NCBI GenBank assembly: GCA_963514095.1
Contig: OY741280.1
Span: 10,169,447-10,233,446, forward strand
DNA: 64,000 nucleotides
Origin: Eutrigla gurnardus
Lineage: Eukaryota; Chordata; Actinopteri; Perciformes; Triglidae
Direction of reading: 5' to 3'
Shown here: piece by piece, positions 36,312 to 58,600 of the stretch
Position numbering within the stretch: the first letter of the stretch is position 1
Layout: each line of letters starts with the position of its first letter
Position numbers and translations under genes: made by a program
The notes under the pieces: generated by a model
Told to the model about the DNA's origin: nothing
What the model saw: the letters and a program-made list of their open reading frames with translations, nothing else
Database searches by the model: none

Positions 36312-39196
36312 CCTCTTGAATTGGATCCGGTCAAATTGATGTCCTGTGTTTAATCCCTTATTTGTTGAACAGTGTTTTTTTTCCCACAGAGGATCACATC
36401 CTAGCAGGGTTTGTGAGAGGAGGTGCAGAATTAATCAGGCAGAAGCTACTCATGTCATGTCCTCATGTATTTGTGAGTGTGTTTGTGTGTCTGAGCCTTC
36501 ACATGCTTGCAGGTCTCCACTGTCCAATTTGTGCTTAACAGCCTACAGTGTAAAGTTGCTGTTTTTTAATTGTAAATGTTCACCTCTCATGTAATTTACA
36601 CCAATTTAACGTGTAATATATTGTGTCCCTTTGCAGCAGACAGTAAAACAGACTGTGTACTACCTTACAAAAAAATAAAAGGCTAAATTAGTGAATGGTT
36701 TATGGTGCACTGAGGCTGTGTGAGTCACACTGATGGATGTTTCCTGTCTGCAGATGGTCCAGGCGAGCAGAGCAGTGGCCGAGCTCTCTGATGGAATCCA
36801 CGACAGGATCCTGCAGATCCAGACAATGGGTGTGTAGGCGTGTGGGAGTGTGTTTGTGTCGTTGTGCTTGTGTCAGTGTGTGTGTGGAACGTCTGTTATG
36901 ATGTGTGTGCAGAAGCGATGCCCATGTTCCCCGTCCACTCATGACAACTCCCACACAGCCTCTTCGACGGTGCCGTTATCAACACTGCAGCAGCTGCTTT
37001 TGCCATCAACTTAACTCTCTTTTCATTTCCTTTTCCGTTACGCTCTCCCCCTTCCCTCACTCTGTCTCCTCTCTGCTTCTTCTATCATCTATTCTTACTT
37101 ATTGTTTTTTTATTTTTCCTTCCATTTCCTCTTCCTCTATCCCTGCACCTCTTTTCTTCTTGGATGTATTCTCTTTTCTTGTCTTTCTTAATATTTCCTT
37201 CCATTTTCTTTCCCTTTCTCTCACCTTCACCCCATCCTGTTCCTCACATCTTGTGTCTTCTTTCCTCTCGTTCTTCCCTTTATTTACCTCTCCCCATTTA
37301 ATTTCCTCTCCTCTTCTTGTATCGCATTTCCTTTCTTTTCCTTTTCCTTCCTCTTATGCTCTTCCTCTCCCACCATATTTTTTCCTATTCCATCTGCAGA
37401 CATTTGGCAACTCAACAGTGTCACACAACATTCCATATAAACATGTCTTTATTACTTTTATCTATATATATTTAGCTGCAGCTCCCGCCATCGATCATCC
37501 TTCAGTGCCCTTCGTCTAAGCGAAGGGCACTGCATCTGACCTGCTGGTATAATTTCTCTGATCTTTGGCAGAGGTTTGTTTACTTCAGCAGAGCCCCCTG
37601 GATGATCTGACATCAGTCAGCCAGACTTTCGTCAGAGTGGCAATAAACAACCCACCAATGCTCACCCACCCCCTCCCTCCCCACAATCCAGTCTTCAGCT
37701 TTCCCCCCGGGAGACGCTGTGATTGACATTTGGAAGTGTTAACCAGTCGCTTGGGGAGAAGAAAATAAACACATTGGCATTATTTATTTGATTCCCCAGG
37801 TGCTGGATTTAAAAAACAGCTGCAGTTACAGGGGTAAAAAAAAAAAAAAAAAAACTGTTAACACCTATATTTAAGTATCTGTGGGTTTCATGAGAAGTTT
37901 TTTTTTTTATTTAATATGTATTTCATAGCAACAAATACAATAAACATTAGAGAATATTAGGTTTCCGGGGCAACAGTGTCTGCTGCTGAGAAACAACCAT
38001 GTTATAATTTTCAACTTTATTTCACATGTGATCACTTGTAGTATTATCAGTAAACGGAGCGGTGTTTAAAAGTGGGATATTTAAGTAAGTTCATCTGATA
38101 AGGAGCTGCAGCAGAGCCCAAGGCCTGGTCTCATGAACAGAGCTCTTCCTGTGTGTAGACTGTACAGAGTAAAGATGACGATCAGGTGATCCCAAGGCGG
38201 ACTTCCTCCCCCAGTCTTGGAAGAGGGAGTGGGCAGCGAGAAGGCATAAACGGGTCTCTCCGAGGGAGCCGTGGGACGGCTGGTGGCAAAGAGTATGTCT
38301 GGACGTTACATCAGAGCAGAGAGTTGTAAAGGAGAGGGCTAGATAGAAGACGGATGGCAGACATGGATAGCTAGAGGCGATGCTGAGAGGAAGACACAAG
38401 AACACCAAGGAGAGAGTCTCAGAATGTGTTGGTGTGTAAACAGGGACATTTCATCCACATTTAAAACAAATATTCTTTTGATCTTTGTGCTAAATACTCA
38501 TGCAAACATTCACAATGTTCCACTTCCTGGAAATATATTTTGCTGTAATATATATTCAGTTTTCAAAATAAAGATACATAACCAAGAAACAGTTTTGAAC
38601 AAGTTTCCCTTAAGTGTGGACAAGACTGAAAGAAGCATTTTTGTAGTTGAAAATAAACTTGTTAGTGCCCCCTGTTGGACAAACTATGAAAGAGTTATTT
38701 CATTTTGTGAATCATATGCTGTGCCGTATGCCTTCACACCCACCAGATCTCAACCACCACCACCTTCACCAAATATGGGGTAATGTGAGTCAGATCGGTG
38801 TTTGATTTCCCATCACAACTGCTCACAGTACAGATAGAGGACAGGAAGTGAAGGTGATGCACTTCCTGCCACGTCCTGTTTGGTCGGCCCCAAAGGTTAT
38901 TTGGGCTTCTGGGTCCGGGGCGCTGTTTCTGTGTGTGTTTGTGTATGCACACTGTCCGAGTATTGGCTCGGAAATCAGGTTCCCTCCATTGGCTTCACAG
39001 GGAAATAGACGCGCACTCATTACATTGGCACGTAGGCTTCGAGTTGCCTAGCAACCGCGCAGTAAAGGTTATTATTCAGGCAACTTCTGTAGTTGTGTGT
39101 GTACGCGGCGCGGTGACGTGTGTGCAGGTGTGTCAGACGTTTGGTGAGGCGTTATGTGTGAGGAATTGTTAAATTTGCATTCAATCGGTTTACTCT

Positions 39197-39250
<54 letters not shown>

Positions 39251-40882
39251 TGTGTGTGTGTAACATCTGGGCTCTGGTTGATGGCTCGCAGTGATGTGTG
39301 CCCTGTGTTAACCCACTTCCGGGTTTCCATGGTAACAGTGGGACAGTGGCCCGGGGCAGTCAGAGGGAGCCAGACACACACACACACAACACAACTCATT
39401 GCACATACAGCCGCCGGCCAGACTCTTATGATGCTCTCTCTCTCTCTGTATCTCTGATTTTCCATTTACTAACATTCCTTTGCATGTGTCATTGCTCGTT
39501 CTCTCTTTCTTCTCCCCTTGTGAGAGAGAGATTAATTAGAAGTATGTAACAATTAATTGAGGGTGGCAACATAGAAAGACTTTGGCGATTAGGCCTGATT
39601 AATGTGAAGCATCTTTATTAGGTGCAGGAGGATGATAGAAACTAACAGGCTGATTGGTTTTGAGGAATTCAGGCGAAAGGATGATTGGTCAGATATGGTG
39701 ACGTCCTTTTTTTGTGAATGAAGGCAAAAGGTGAGAGACATCTTTCATACTGAGCCTTATGCAAAGCTTCATATAATCAGTGTATGTGCTGTAGTGTGAG
39801 AGCCCCCTACTCAATCTCATATACTCCCCACAAGAGACTAAATACTGGATTAAATTAGACACACTGCGTTGATGTGTTTTGTCATTCAGAATATCAGCGG
39901 CCGTGATGTATATTGTTCTCGTGGTGTAATATGGGGGGACGTCAAAATTAAATCTAAATCATCCCTGTGTCCTGGACAATTACAGTTCTCTTGTGCAACA
40001 ATGACGTTTGTACTGTAACTTTATTTTAATTGAGAAAAGCCTCTAAAGTCTGTGGGAGAAGCAAAACATTTAGTGACCCAGTTGTTTTGGGCGTTTGGAG
40101 AGAGATTAAAAGTCTGGGTTAGGGGACATAATATCAGGGTAAACCAATCAGAGGTAGAGTAGGGTGGCAGATGCTTTCGCCAGCCTAGTGGGAAAAAAAG
40201 ACAGGAGTCCTTCTCTGGGGACCAAGAATGTGTTTCAGTCTGCACCAAAGTGGTGGACCGAGCTACTGACATCACCATTTATAGAAGCACGCTGCTAGCA
40301 TGGCTGAGAGCATTGCCTGTTATCAGTACAAATACAGCTTCCTATTATGTACGGTGCTTACATCTACACAGGAATCATGAATGAAGTTTGATGTTTGCAT
40401 TTGTTTTACATAAACGGCCTCTGACGCATCACTCAACCTGCTGTGGTTGTGTGTATTTCCGGCTCTAGCCATGGAGTTTCATGAGAAGCTGCAGAGTCTG
40501 GCGACGAAGGAGGGGTTGAGGGGTCGCAAGGTCAGTCGCGCGCTGGAGAGTTTCAGCTGGAACATCACCATCCTTAAGGTCAGCAACACGCATTCATACG
40601 CTCACACAAACCCAAACAGCCTTCGGGGTAGACCATTAGAACATGTTTTTGGCCTCCAGCTAGTTACTCATCTTTTTACTCTCTTTTAAATCCCCCCTCC
40701 CTCCACTTCTACCCTCGGTCCCTGTCTCTCCTTGCTACCCTGTTATTTTCTCTCAGGGTCAGGCCGACCTGCTGAAGCACGCCAAAGCTGAAGTCCAGGA
40801 GAACATGAAGCAGGTCCACGATGCTGCTTTGACTGGAAACCTCACCAAGCAGAGTCTAGGACTGAGAAGGGTCCGCTCCTAA
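21164..40882 (+). CDS. plcl2: Inactive phospholipase C-like protein 2 (PRIP-2), complete, 12 coding exons
   Basis: Exons: 21164-21409, 30277-30378, 30496-30645, 31173-31333, 31683-32151, 32261-33484, 33574-33823, 33922-34208, 34743-34946, 36754-36829, 40469-40578, 40757-40882, in phase, 1,134 aa (human PLCL2 about 1,127). PLCL proteins bind inositol phosphates without cleaving them and scaffold PP1, PP2A and GABA-A receptor trafficking. Order: PP1-docking KKTVSF at residues 92-97, PH domain (about 117-225), degenerate EF-hands (about 230-375), X half of the barrel (from about 430), acidic linker, Y half (about 640-780), C2 (about 785-910), C-terminal helix. Catalytic His of the SSSHN motif is kept (442), but the second is Thr (VVCTGH, 487), as expected for this inactive family. 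The start has a good context (ACCATGG). GSGAKG, YVYVEIHG and RRGGGKPHKRGLSVRK favour PLCL2 over PLCL1, as does neighbouring tbc1d5. The C-terminus lacks the last acidic residues of human PLCL2. Confidence 0.95.
22514..22699 (+). repeat. Composite (AC)n array with repeated ATACGAATGTTCC spacer
   Basis: Three blocks of (AC)n alternate with near-identical spacers reading ATACGAATGTTCCTCACT(C/T)CC. The longest AC block is about 55 bp. The structure suggests local duplication of an AC-flanked segment. Confidence 0.9.
22941..24199 (+). mobile_element. V-SINE (Mermaid/DANA-like) insertion with 11-bp target-site duplication
   Basis: The element runs from about 22952 to 24188. Its head (GGCTGCACGGTGGTG) with a tRNA-type B-box-like stretch (GGTTTGATTCCCGGG), its core (TGTGTGGAGTTTGCATGTTC, then TCCTCCCACAGTCCAAAGAC) and its (ATGG)n tail are those of tRNA-derived V-SINEs of fishes. 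It is flanked by TGTTCAGTGGG at 22941-22951 and again at 24189-24199, a perfect 11-bp target-site duplication. Without the internal minisatellite the element would be about 290 bp, the normal size for this class. The exact family name would need a repeat-library search. Confidence 0.85.
23112..24089 (+). repeat. 41-bp minisatellite, about 24 copies, inside the V-SINE
   Basis: The unit contains CTGGTTACCTGTCTGTCTCT followed by ACATGTCAGCCCTGTGATAGA, a segment normally present once in this SINE type. About 24 units are present. One carries a 6-bp deletion (near 23368), and units vary at CCCTGTG/CCATGTG, GTCAGCC/GTCGGCC and GATAGA/GATGGA. The last unit passes straight into the normal SINE 3' part (GGCGTCCTGTCCAGG). 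Confidence 0.95.
24484..24526 (+). repeat. (GT)n microsatellite
   Basis: GT run of about 43 bp in plcl2 intron 1. A second, interrupted AC array lies at 24738-24765. Confidence 0.95.
25977..26018 (+). repeat. (AC)n microsatellite
   Basis: Uninterrupted AC run of about 42 bp in plcl2 intron 1. Confidence 0.95.
26274..26321 (+). repeat. (AC)n microsatellite
   Basis: Uninterrupted AC run of about 48 bp in plcl2 intron 1. A shorter AC run (about 22 bp) lies at 27882-27904. Confidence 0.95.
34496..34583 (+). repeat. (GT)n microsatellite, about 88 bp, in plcl2 intron 8
   Basis: Pure GT run about 160 bp upstream of exon 9 (34743). It is one of the longest dinucleotide arrays in the window. Confidence 0.97.
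35811..35911 (+). repeat. (ATGTG)n passing into (TG)n
   Basis: About five ATGTG pentamers lead directly into a TG run of about 78 bp, suggesting one microsatellite grew out of the other. Confidence 0.95.
36264..36309 (+). repeat. (GT)n microsatellite
   Basis: GT run of about 45 bp in plcl2 intron 9. Confidence 0.95.
37015..37395 (+). repeat. Pyrimidine-rich low-complexity tract
   Basis: About 380 bp composed almost wholly of C and T on the plus strand (TTTCCTT, CTCTTCC and similar words). It lacks a fixed repeat unit. Confidence 0.85.
37503..37532. repeat. Perfect 12-bp-stem hairpin
   Basis: CAGTGCCCTTCG at 37503-37514 and its exact reverse complement CGAAGGGCACTG at 37521-37532, separated by the six-base loop TCTAAG. 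Confidence 0.9.
37836..37854 (+). repeat. Poly-A run
   Basis: Nineteen consecutive A in plcl2 intron 10. Confidence 0.9.
39201..39262 (+). repeat. (GT)n microsatellite with one TA interruption
   Basis: GT run of about 62 bp in plcl2 intron 10, broken once by TGTATG. Confidence 0.95.
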
Positions 40883-42050
40883 ATGCGACGAGGCCACGAT
40901 GACTTGCCCACCGTGAGTGCTAGAGGACGCTCGGCATATCAAGCAAATGAAAGAGGACCAAAATGACCAATCGTAGCTGCTGTGGTAAAAACCCTTTTCA
41001 TGTTGTTAAAATTGTTCCGAGGTCTTTTCTCTGCGTTGCTGTCCGACTTTCATAATGCTACGGGAGAGCTATAGCAAGTACTGTGTTGAGTTGATGAATG
41101 TCTTGATAAAAAGTCTTGAAAATGCAGCGACTGTCCACCCACCTGTTGCTGAGAAACACTGGAGAGCAGCAGGAGTCAGAGCAAAGTCGTGAAATGACAC
41201 TGTGGAATATGAATGTAGTTAGAATCGAAGCCACGTTTGTTTTGTCTGTGCTGCATTTAATTGTAAATACAACAAATGTCTATCAAACTATTCTTATGTG
41301 CAATGTGTCTTGAAGAGGGAGGGGAAGTTGTCGTGTTTCTGCACAGTGTGAGATGACTCAAAGCTCAGCAAAAAAAAACGTTAAAATGTTTTTTTGTTTT
41401 TTTTAAACTGCCACCTCCACATTGAGCAGCTTGTACTTCACAAAGCCATCATCTAGCAGTGCCAAGCAAGGATTCAATTCAACATTGGGTTAGGGTATGT
41501 ATAAATGCAACATGCTTTCTCTGTTATATAAAACATATAATTGGAGATAAGCAGGATGTTTAAGGTATTTTAACAGTTTATCTCTTGGACCAGTGCAGCC
41601 CCTTTAAATCACCAGCTTATTCCCAAGAAGCATTTTTAGGGCCTGGATTAATGCTCTTCATCCAACTTGATGTCCTTATCTGTCTTGCCACAAAATCACT
41701 TTACCCTCTAAATGTTGTGTCATACAGTTCTATATTTTTGTATTTTCCTGAAGCGCTTGTGCTAATTAAACCACTGTTACCCACCGTAATGATCAACTCT
41801 AGATGTGTCAATGTCTCTAGAGATAAAATACTGTTATGTTGAAAGTACTTACTTTGTGTGCAAAACACTGTACAGTATTTTACTATGTAATTTCAATCCT
41901 ATTGCTGTAAAGAATATTTTACATAAGTTATTGATCGTGAATGATTCCAGGTATCCTGCAGAAGACGATGTTCGACCTGTTCAGCTCTGTAAAAGGTTGC
42001 AATTCATGGCCTTCCTTCACAGGAATGGAAATAAACTAGTTTTGAAATGA
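40883..42050 (+). other. plcl2: plcl2 3' UTR
   Basis: AT-rich sequence without coding potential follows the TAA at 40880-40882. A canonical AATAAA is at 42029-42034, so cleavage at about 42050 is likely. The end position is an inference. Confidence 0.65.
42029..42034 (+). terminator. plcl2: Polyadenylation signal AATAAA of plcl2
   Basis: Canonical hexamer about 1.15 kb after the stop codon, on the coding strand. Confidence 0.6.
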
Positions 42051-42123
42051 CTGACAATCGTGTGTTTGTTACTGTTTGTACTTTGATATCCAATCATGTA
42101 TGCTGAGACATGAAGCAAGTTCT

Positions 42124-42222
42124 GTAGGTGTGAATGTGAGTGTGAATGGTTGTCTGTCTATGTGTCAGTCCTGTGATAGGCTGGCACCCAAAGTCAGCCC
42201 CCCCCCCCCCCCCCCCCCCCCC
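42124..42222 (+). mobile_element. V-SINE fragment ending in poly-C
   Basis: GTGTGAATGTGAGTGTGAAT, then GTCAGTCCTGTGATAGGCTGG, match the 3' half of the same SINE type as at 22941-24199, here with only one copy of the 41-bp segment. The match breaks off into 25 consecutive C (42198-42222). Confidence 0.75.
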
Positions 42223-42358
42223 AACTTTTCACAGCATACTATACTTAACGTACTACTTTACTCAGATGAGGACCTAACACTTGTTCTATTTTTAGCTCTT
42301 ACTTTATCGGCAATGATACGTTGTGGTTTCTTTGTTTCCTTCTTTTGGCAAATGTACT

Positions 42359-42403
42359 TATTGTAAGTCGCTTTGGACAAAAGCGTCTGCTAAATGTAAA
42401 TGT
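42359..42403 (-). repeat. Dispersed teleost element, short conserved end
   Basis: TTGTAAGTCGCTTTGGACAA followed by AAGCGTCTGCTAAATGTAAA. This is the reverse complement of the motif at 5050-5104. The word occurs very often in fish genomes as part of a dispersed element; the family name is not assigned here. Confidence 0.7.
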
Positions 42404-42544
42404 ACTGTTAAATATTTTCAAATTTTCATGAGCTACTATACTATTTTTTATGACACTTATATATATATATATATGCGTATAATGCATTTTTCAACTGAAG
42501 CTGTTATTGAACCTAAGGATTATCCTATCTTAAATGTGGACAAA

Positions 42545-43070
42545 TTATGATTTTTGTCGACTGACTTTTTTTCATAAATTTTCACCATACTATAGTACGA
42601 CTTTTTTTTTTCCGGAAAATTTGACTTTGGCTCTTTTTGACAGTTTTTTACTCACTACACTCCAACTATGCTTGGCATATCATACCAGGGATTCTTATGA
42701 CTTATTAATCATTTTTTACAATATTTTATGAATTTTATCGAGTGGCTTTTTTTCATGAATTTTCGACATACTATAGTATGACTTTTTTTCCGAAAAAATT
42801 TGACTTTGGCTCTTTTTGACAGTTTTTTACTCACTACACTCCAACTATGCTTGACATACGATACCAGGGATTTTTATGACTTTTTAATCATTTTTTACAA
42901 TATTTTATGAATTTACTTTTTTCATTAATTTTCACCATACTATAGTATGACTTTTTTTTTTTTTTTTAGAAAAATTTGACGATGGCTTTTTATGACTGTT
43001 TTGGACTCACTACACTATGCTTGATATACGATACAAGGGATTTTTATGACTTTTTAATGGCATATTATAT
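42545..43070. repeat. AT-rich satellite, about 181-bp unit, three copies
   Basis: The word ATACTATAGTA(C/T)GACTTTTTTT recurs at about 42586, 42767 and 42935 (spacings 181 and 168). Between them AAATTTGACTTTGGCTCTTT, TTACTCACTACACTCCAACT and GGGATTTTTATGACTTTTTA recur in the same order. The third copy is shorter and more diverged. Related AT-rich words (TATGACAT) continue to about 43400. Confidence 0.9.
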
Positions 43071-44626
43071 TAATAACATTGTTATGACATACTATGCTGT
43101 AACATTTTCTGTGGTACTTTTTATTATAAACAATATATATTTTATAAGATATCTACATTGTGACATTTTAATTACATTTTTATGACTCTTTTATTGTCGA
43201 CTATAATGACATTTTATTGCATATTATAAAATAAAAACATTTACGCCAATTTTATGGCACAATGAGATTTGTTAACCCTTTTTATGACATGATAGTAAAC
43301 TATGACATTTTTATGACATACCATTTTTTTATGGTAAATTACTTTGTTTTTAATGTAATGCTATAGTTTGATTTTTTAATTATTTTTTCATTTCATGACT
43401 GATATATGACTCGATCCATCCATGAATCTATAAATAACCACGAGCGTGTCCCTTGAGTGGTAGAAGATCTTATTGTAATCTTTGGCATTGTCACATACTC
43501 TGACTTCTCCAAAACGCGGAATTGTTTTCTCAAATGCTGTTTCCAATGTCATGGTTGATTACAACCTCAACACTTCCACATTTCTCTTCGACAGTGGAAC
43601 TGAAATGATGTAATATAACAATATTTCTCAGGCAACGGTTTACATCTATGTCTGAAAATCAAACACAGCATTATCAAACAGGCACAATAACTTCAGTTTA
43701 GCAAGAGCAATGTAGTTTTAATGGGCTTGAGTAAATTCTGCTGAATGGGCAGCTAGAGGGACATTCTTCGTGTGCGCTGCTTTACATGTTTCCACAGGAC
43801 ACAAGAACAACTCAGTTATTATGTGAGAAATGAAAATAGTCAACTGCCACATTAAAATGTCCCCATTGGAATCAATTAAAAAAAAAGGGGGAGGGGAAAA
43901 GACATTTTATAATTTAATAACTTTCATCCAGGAAACTAAACAAAAAGGGTTAAAACATATTTCTTAAAAATGCTAACAAAAAGAATAAGATCACAGAGTT
44001 AGGTTTTGTTTGGTTGAGAGAAGAATCATGGTCAGAGGCACTGGTTTGGGAGGGGGAGAAAGCTACCCTCGACAACTGGACATCATCCTTTCCTTTGAGT
44101 ATCAGAGACGAGAGCTTTCTCTGAAAATGACATAAACAGACATAATAACACAGGCAGAGGTATGGCCAGATCTCCACATTCAGAAGATTCAGAGTATCAC
44201 ACTCCCAATTACAGTAAGCTGGAGAGGAGCGAGTCCTCCCGTATGGAAAATTGCAGTTTGAGGTCCAACTCTTCAGAGTAATCTTGTAGTGACAGGGTAA
44301 GCAGTTCAATGGCGCCCTCTTTGTGTAGAGCAGGGTGCTACAGTTAAATATCTTGAGTAACAGGACCCAACAAAATGAATGAGACAGGCATAAGGTATAT
44401 GAGATAGCATAGAGCATCAGCATAGACAGGACTGAAGTGGCACAGATGACAGGTAAAGAGACAGAGTATAAGGTATTTGTGACTGCAAGTGTCACAGTCC
44501 ACATGTGCAATTTTTTAGCCGACAGCAGCTCCAGCGGCACTCCACCAGAAACTGTTGATTCCACCCTCTGATCCCAAGTCAGTTTTTAAACTTTATTTCT
44601 CAGGTGTAAGAGGCCAACTGGCTTGT
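43071..44626 (-). other. tbc1d5: Region downstream of tbc1d5, probable 3' UTR in part
   Basis: No gene is supported. An AATAAA on the minus strand (plus 44592-44597) lies just after the tbc1d5 stop and could end a short 3' UTR; a longer UTR running to about 43900 cannot be excluded. The 204-codon minus-strand frame at 43950-44564 has no recognisable similarity and sits in this UTR-like stretch. Confidence 0.5.
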
Positions 44627-55679
<11,053 letters not shown>

Positions 55680-55698
55680 ATCCGCAACCCAGCCGGAC

Positions 55699-58600
55699 CT
55701 GAAGAAAGTAAAAGAAGACCAGAGAGAAATCAAGAAAAAAGGAAGAAAGAAATTGGAAATAAATCACAGGTTAGAGCAACAGAACAGCTAGCAGGTCAGT
55801 TGGATCAAGACTGTGGGCCTACCCTCAGTCAAAGCTTAGAAAAATACACACATTCTAAGTGATAAAACACAATAGCGTCTACTGATAGGGAAACTGACCT
55901 TTGATCGGGGCTTTGCTGACAGGCATCTGTTCTTAAAGAAAACGCTGCACCTTTAAACCGGGTGTCCAATCAGTTGATAGTAAATATAGTCAATTGAAGC
56001 ATTCAATTTTAAAATCAATTGCACTTCCTGCATGGAGAAGCATCATTTTAGGCAAGGATGATATTGGAGGGAAGGAAGAACTGCAAACTATTCAGATTGT
56101 ATTTCCCTAGGTAGCCAGAATGGGGTGATTATGAATTAAAGCTGATGAACCTGCTTTAAGTTCCATTGTGTAAATAAAGTAAACAACAGGACAAAAATAA
56201 CAGACCTTCCTTCACTTGTGTTGCAAACTTTTTTAAGACCAACATAAAAATAGGTGCAACTTCTCTACACTATGTTTTGGTTGGGCCTCAGTAGCTTGCA
56301 TGCAATGCATCATGGTACATGTAGACACTGCTGCCACGGCTCAGAGAGCAGGAGAACTACGCTTTCTCTGTCAAATTTGAAAAAGGACATAGCTTCATTG
56401 GACTACATTTACCTTTAATACGGATTGGACGAAGGGTTGCATGCAAAGTCTATCTACTGCACTCACTAAAGTCCAACTGCTACTGACAATTAAATGCTGG
56501 TAAAGTGTTTCATCTGGACTTACTGTCACAGCTGTGATTCTCCTCTGCCAAGACTCAGAAGAAAAGGATGACTATGCAAGAAGAAGAAACAATGATTGAA
56601 TTAAACATGTTCAGCACAAAGGGAAATAAAGAACCTGCTTGTTAAGGGGAGAAAAGATATTTGGTGTTCTCTAAGGCCTGTGCATGTCTTCTCAAAACAA
56701 AACTAAGAAAACAGGCAGTAGAAAAAGAGAAGTAATATCACGTACAAGCTATCCACTAGACTTCCACTATGGGATGCCTTTAAACACGGATCAATGGGGT
56801 GGTGGTAATAGTCCTTACATAATCCTTTGATATCCAATTCAATGTATACCATAGTTATGAAGATAATACTGATATATCATGAAGATATGACATATCTTCA
56901 TAAATAGGTATCAGTGAATAAAACTAATCACTTTGTGATGATCACAAACAGAAGTTTCTGTTTATTAAAACACACACTGATTACTGTCAGTGAAGAATGC
57001 CTCACTTCAGCTACCTGATGCCATAGTACAGAAAATAATAGGGAAATTACTCAAATTAAAATCACTATTAGTTGCAGTCCTAATATGTCTATTAAAGCTA
57101 GGTTTTTAAACCAAATACATTTGCCTCATAGTTGTTAAAATTCTCATTACATATTATATAGCTACCAATAAATCAAATGCTCTGGAAAACATGTTTTCCA
57201 TTATCTCTGGCTGTTGCAGGACCATAAGAAGCTCGTCCAAATATCTGCTGTTTGTTGCAGACGGAAGAGTTGCATCAGAAATATTGTGCAACGTGAGGGG
57301 TAAATGTGTCAATATATAATGATTATAGCACAAACCGTCCAACTGGGCAGCAGACAAAGCAGGATCATTCATCTAAAAATCAATATTGTAATACTTTGAA
57401 GCAGGTAAACTCTGAGCCAATGCTTCTCTCTGCCAATAATCCCAGCTATCAGAAAAGTTTAACTTTCTCTGCGAGACGTCGCTTTCTAGGTTAAACAATT
57501 CTTCCTCCGTTCTTTATCCGGCTTGGGATTATTCCACGTTTATGAATATGGTTAGCCTAATACTCAGGCCTACAGAATAGCACGCTTCCACAGTGCATTA
57601 TGTCTCCCTTTCGCTTTATTAATTGTAGAAATAACACAACAAAAGGCATCTCTTAAACCTATTAACCATGTGAATGGGACACCGCTCGATAAATCAGCTC
57701 CACACGCCATCAAAATTGAAATAATTTTATATCCATAATGTATGTGCCTGTTTTCTTAGGAAACATCTGTTCTCCTCAAAGACTAATGCTCTCCTTTAGT
57801 CTGAGAAGTTTTTCTTTCTCCCTTCCTTCATAAAAAGGATATTATCCCATTTAAATATCGTAACTAATCCACAACTATAGTTAGGGAACGACGGAGGAAG
57901 GAAGGAGGTATCTCCAATAATGGCCTGTTGTCTTACTTTACTTTAAAAGATGCTCATGAATGATTTATCAAACTATCCAGAGCAACTACAAACACAACAC
58001 AAGTCCCCTCGCACAGAATATCAATTCACATCACTGACTAAATGTGCATTTCACAAAGTGTCAAAAGATATTTTGAGGAACATTTTTCCCTGCAGGCCTA
58101 CAAACACATCCAGCGCTTTGTCCATTCTTTTCCAAAAATAAAACATTTCTAAACTTTCCGAAGAGGCCTCCTCAGATCTCTCACTGCTCCTTTTGGTTTG
58201 TGAGGTGGTTTTGTCTTATGTGTGCAAGTCTTTGTGAGTGACTGGAAGATGATGCGGGTGAAAGAGTCCAGGCCTCGTGGTGTTTAGCACAGTCTCGCCC
58301 AAAGCGAGTCTTCTCCAAGCCTTCTGCCGCCTCCATTACTGCTTCAGAGTCGAACGTAAAACGACATCCTTACTTTTACTACATAATAATCAAGGCAAAT
58401 TAGCTTCTGCATAATTTAATGCACAGCACCTGGAGACATCTCAATAATTCAACCACGAATCTTTCATGAAATAATCAAATCAATACATAATGAAATGCAT
58501 AAATAAATCAGCAGACAAATAACACTGCGTCCATCTGTTCTGAAGTAGAAGATACGGTCCCGGGATTCACAACAGCAGCCAGCGAAGCTCAACCCGGACT

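Larger units (their letters stand above)
34947..36753 (+). other. plcl2: plcl2 intron 9 (1.8 kb)
   Basis: Noncoding. It holds the ATGTG/TG array at 35811-35911 and the GT array at 36264-36309. No exon or RNA gene is supported inside it. Confidence 0.75.
36830..40468 (+). other. plcl2: plcl2 intron 10 (3.6 kb)
   Basis: Noncoding. It contains a pyrimidine-rich tract (about 37015-37395), a perfect hairpin (37503-37532), a poly-A run (37836-37854) and a GT array (39201-39262). The small exons 10 and 11 flank it; the 204-codon frame at 36905-37519 is an effect of the pyrimidine tract. Confidence 0.75.

Noticed and set aside
36905..37519. 204-codon open frame on the plus strand in plcl2 intron 10
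   Set aside because: It is open because the region is almost pure pyrimidine, which excludes stop codons. The translation is a Ser/Phe/Leu-rich low-complexity string without a domain.
43950..44564. 204-codon open frame on the minus strand just after tbc1d5
   Set aside because: It lies in the probable tbc1d5 3' UTR. The translation shows no domain or family similarity I recognise, and no splice or promoter context supports it.
57154..57372. 72-codon minus-strand frame in tbc1d5 intron 1
   Set aside because: It has a protein-like look, but no family match comes to mind and there are no matching splice sites to join it to tbc1d5.
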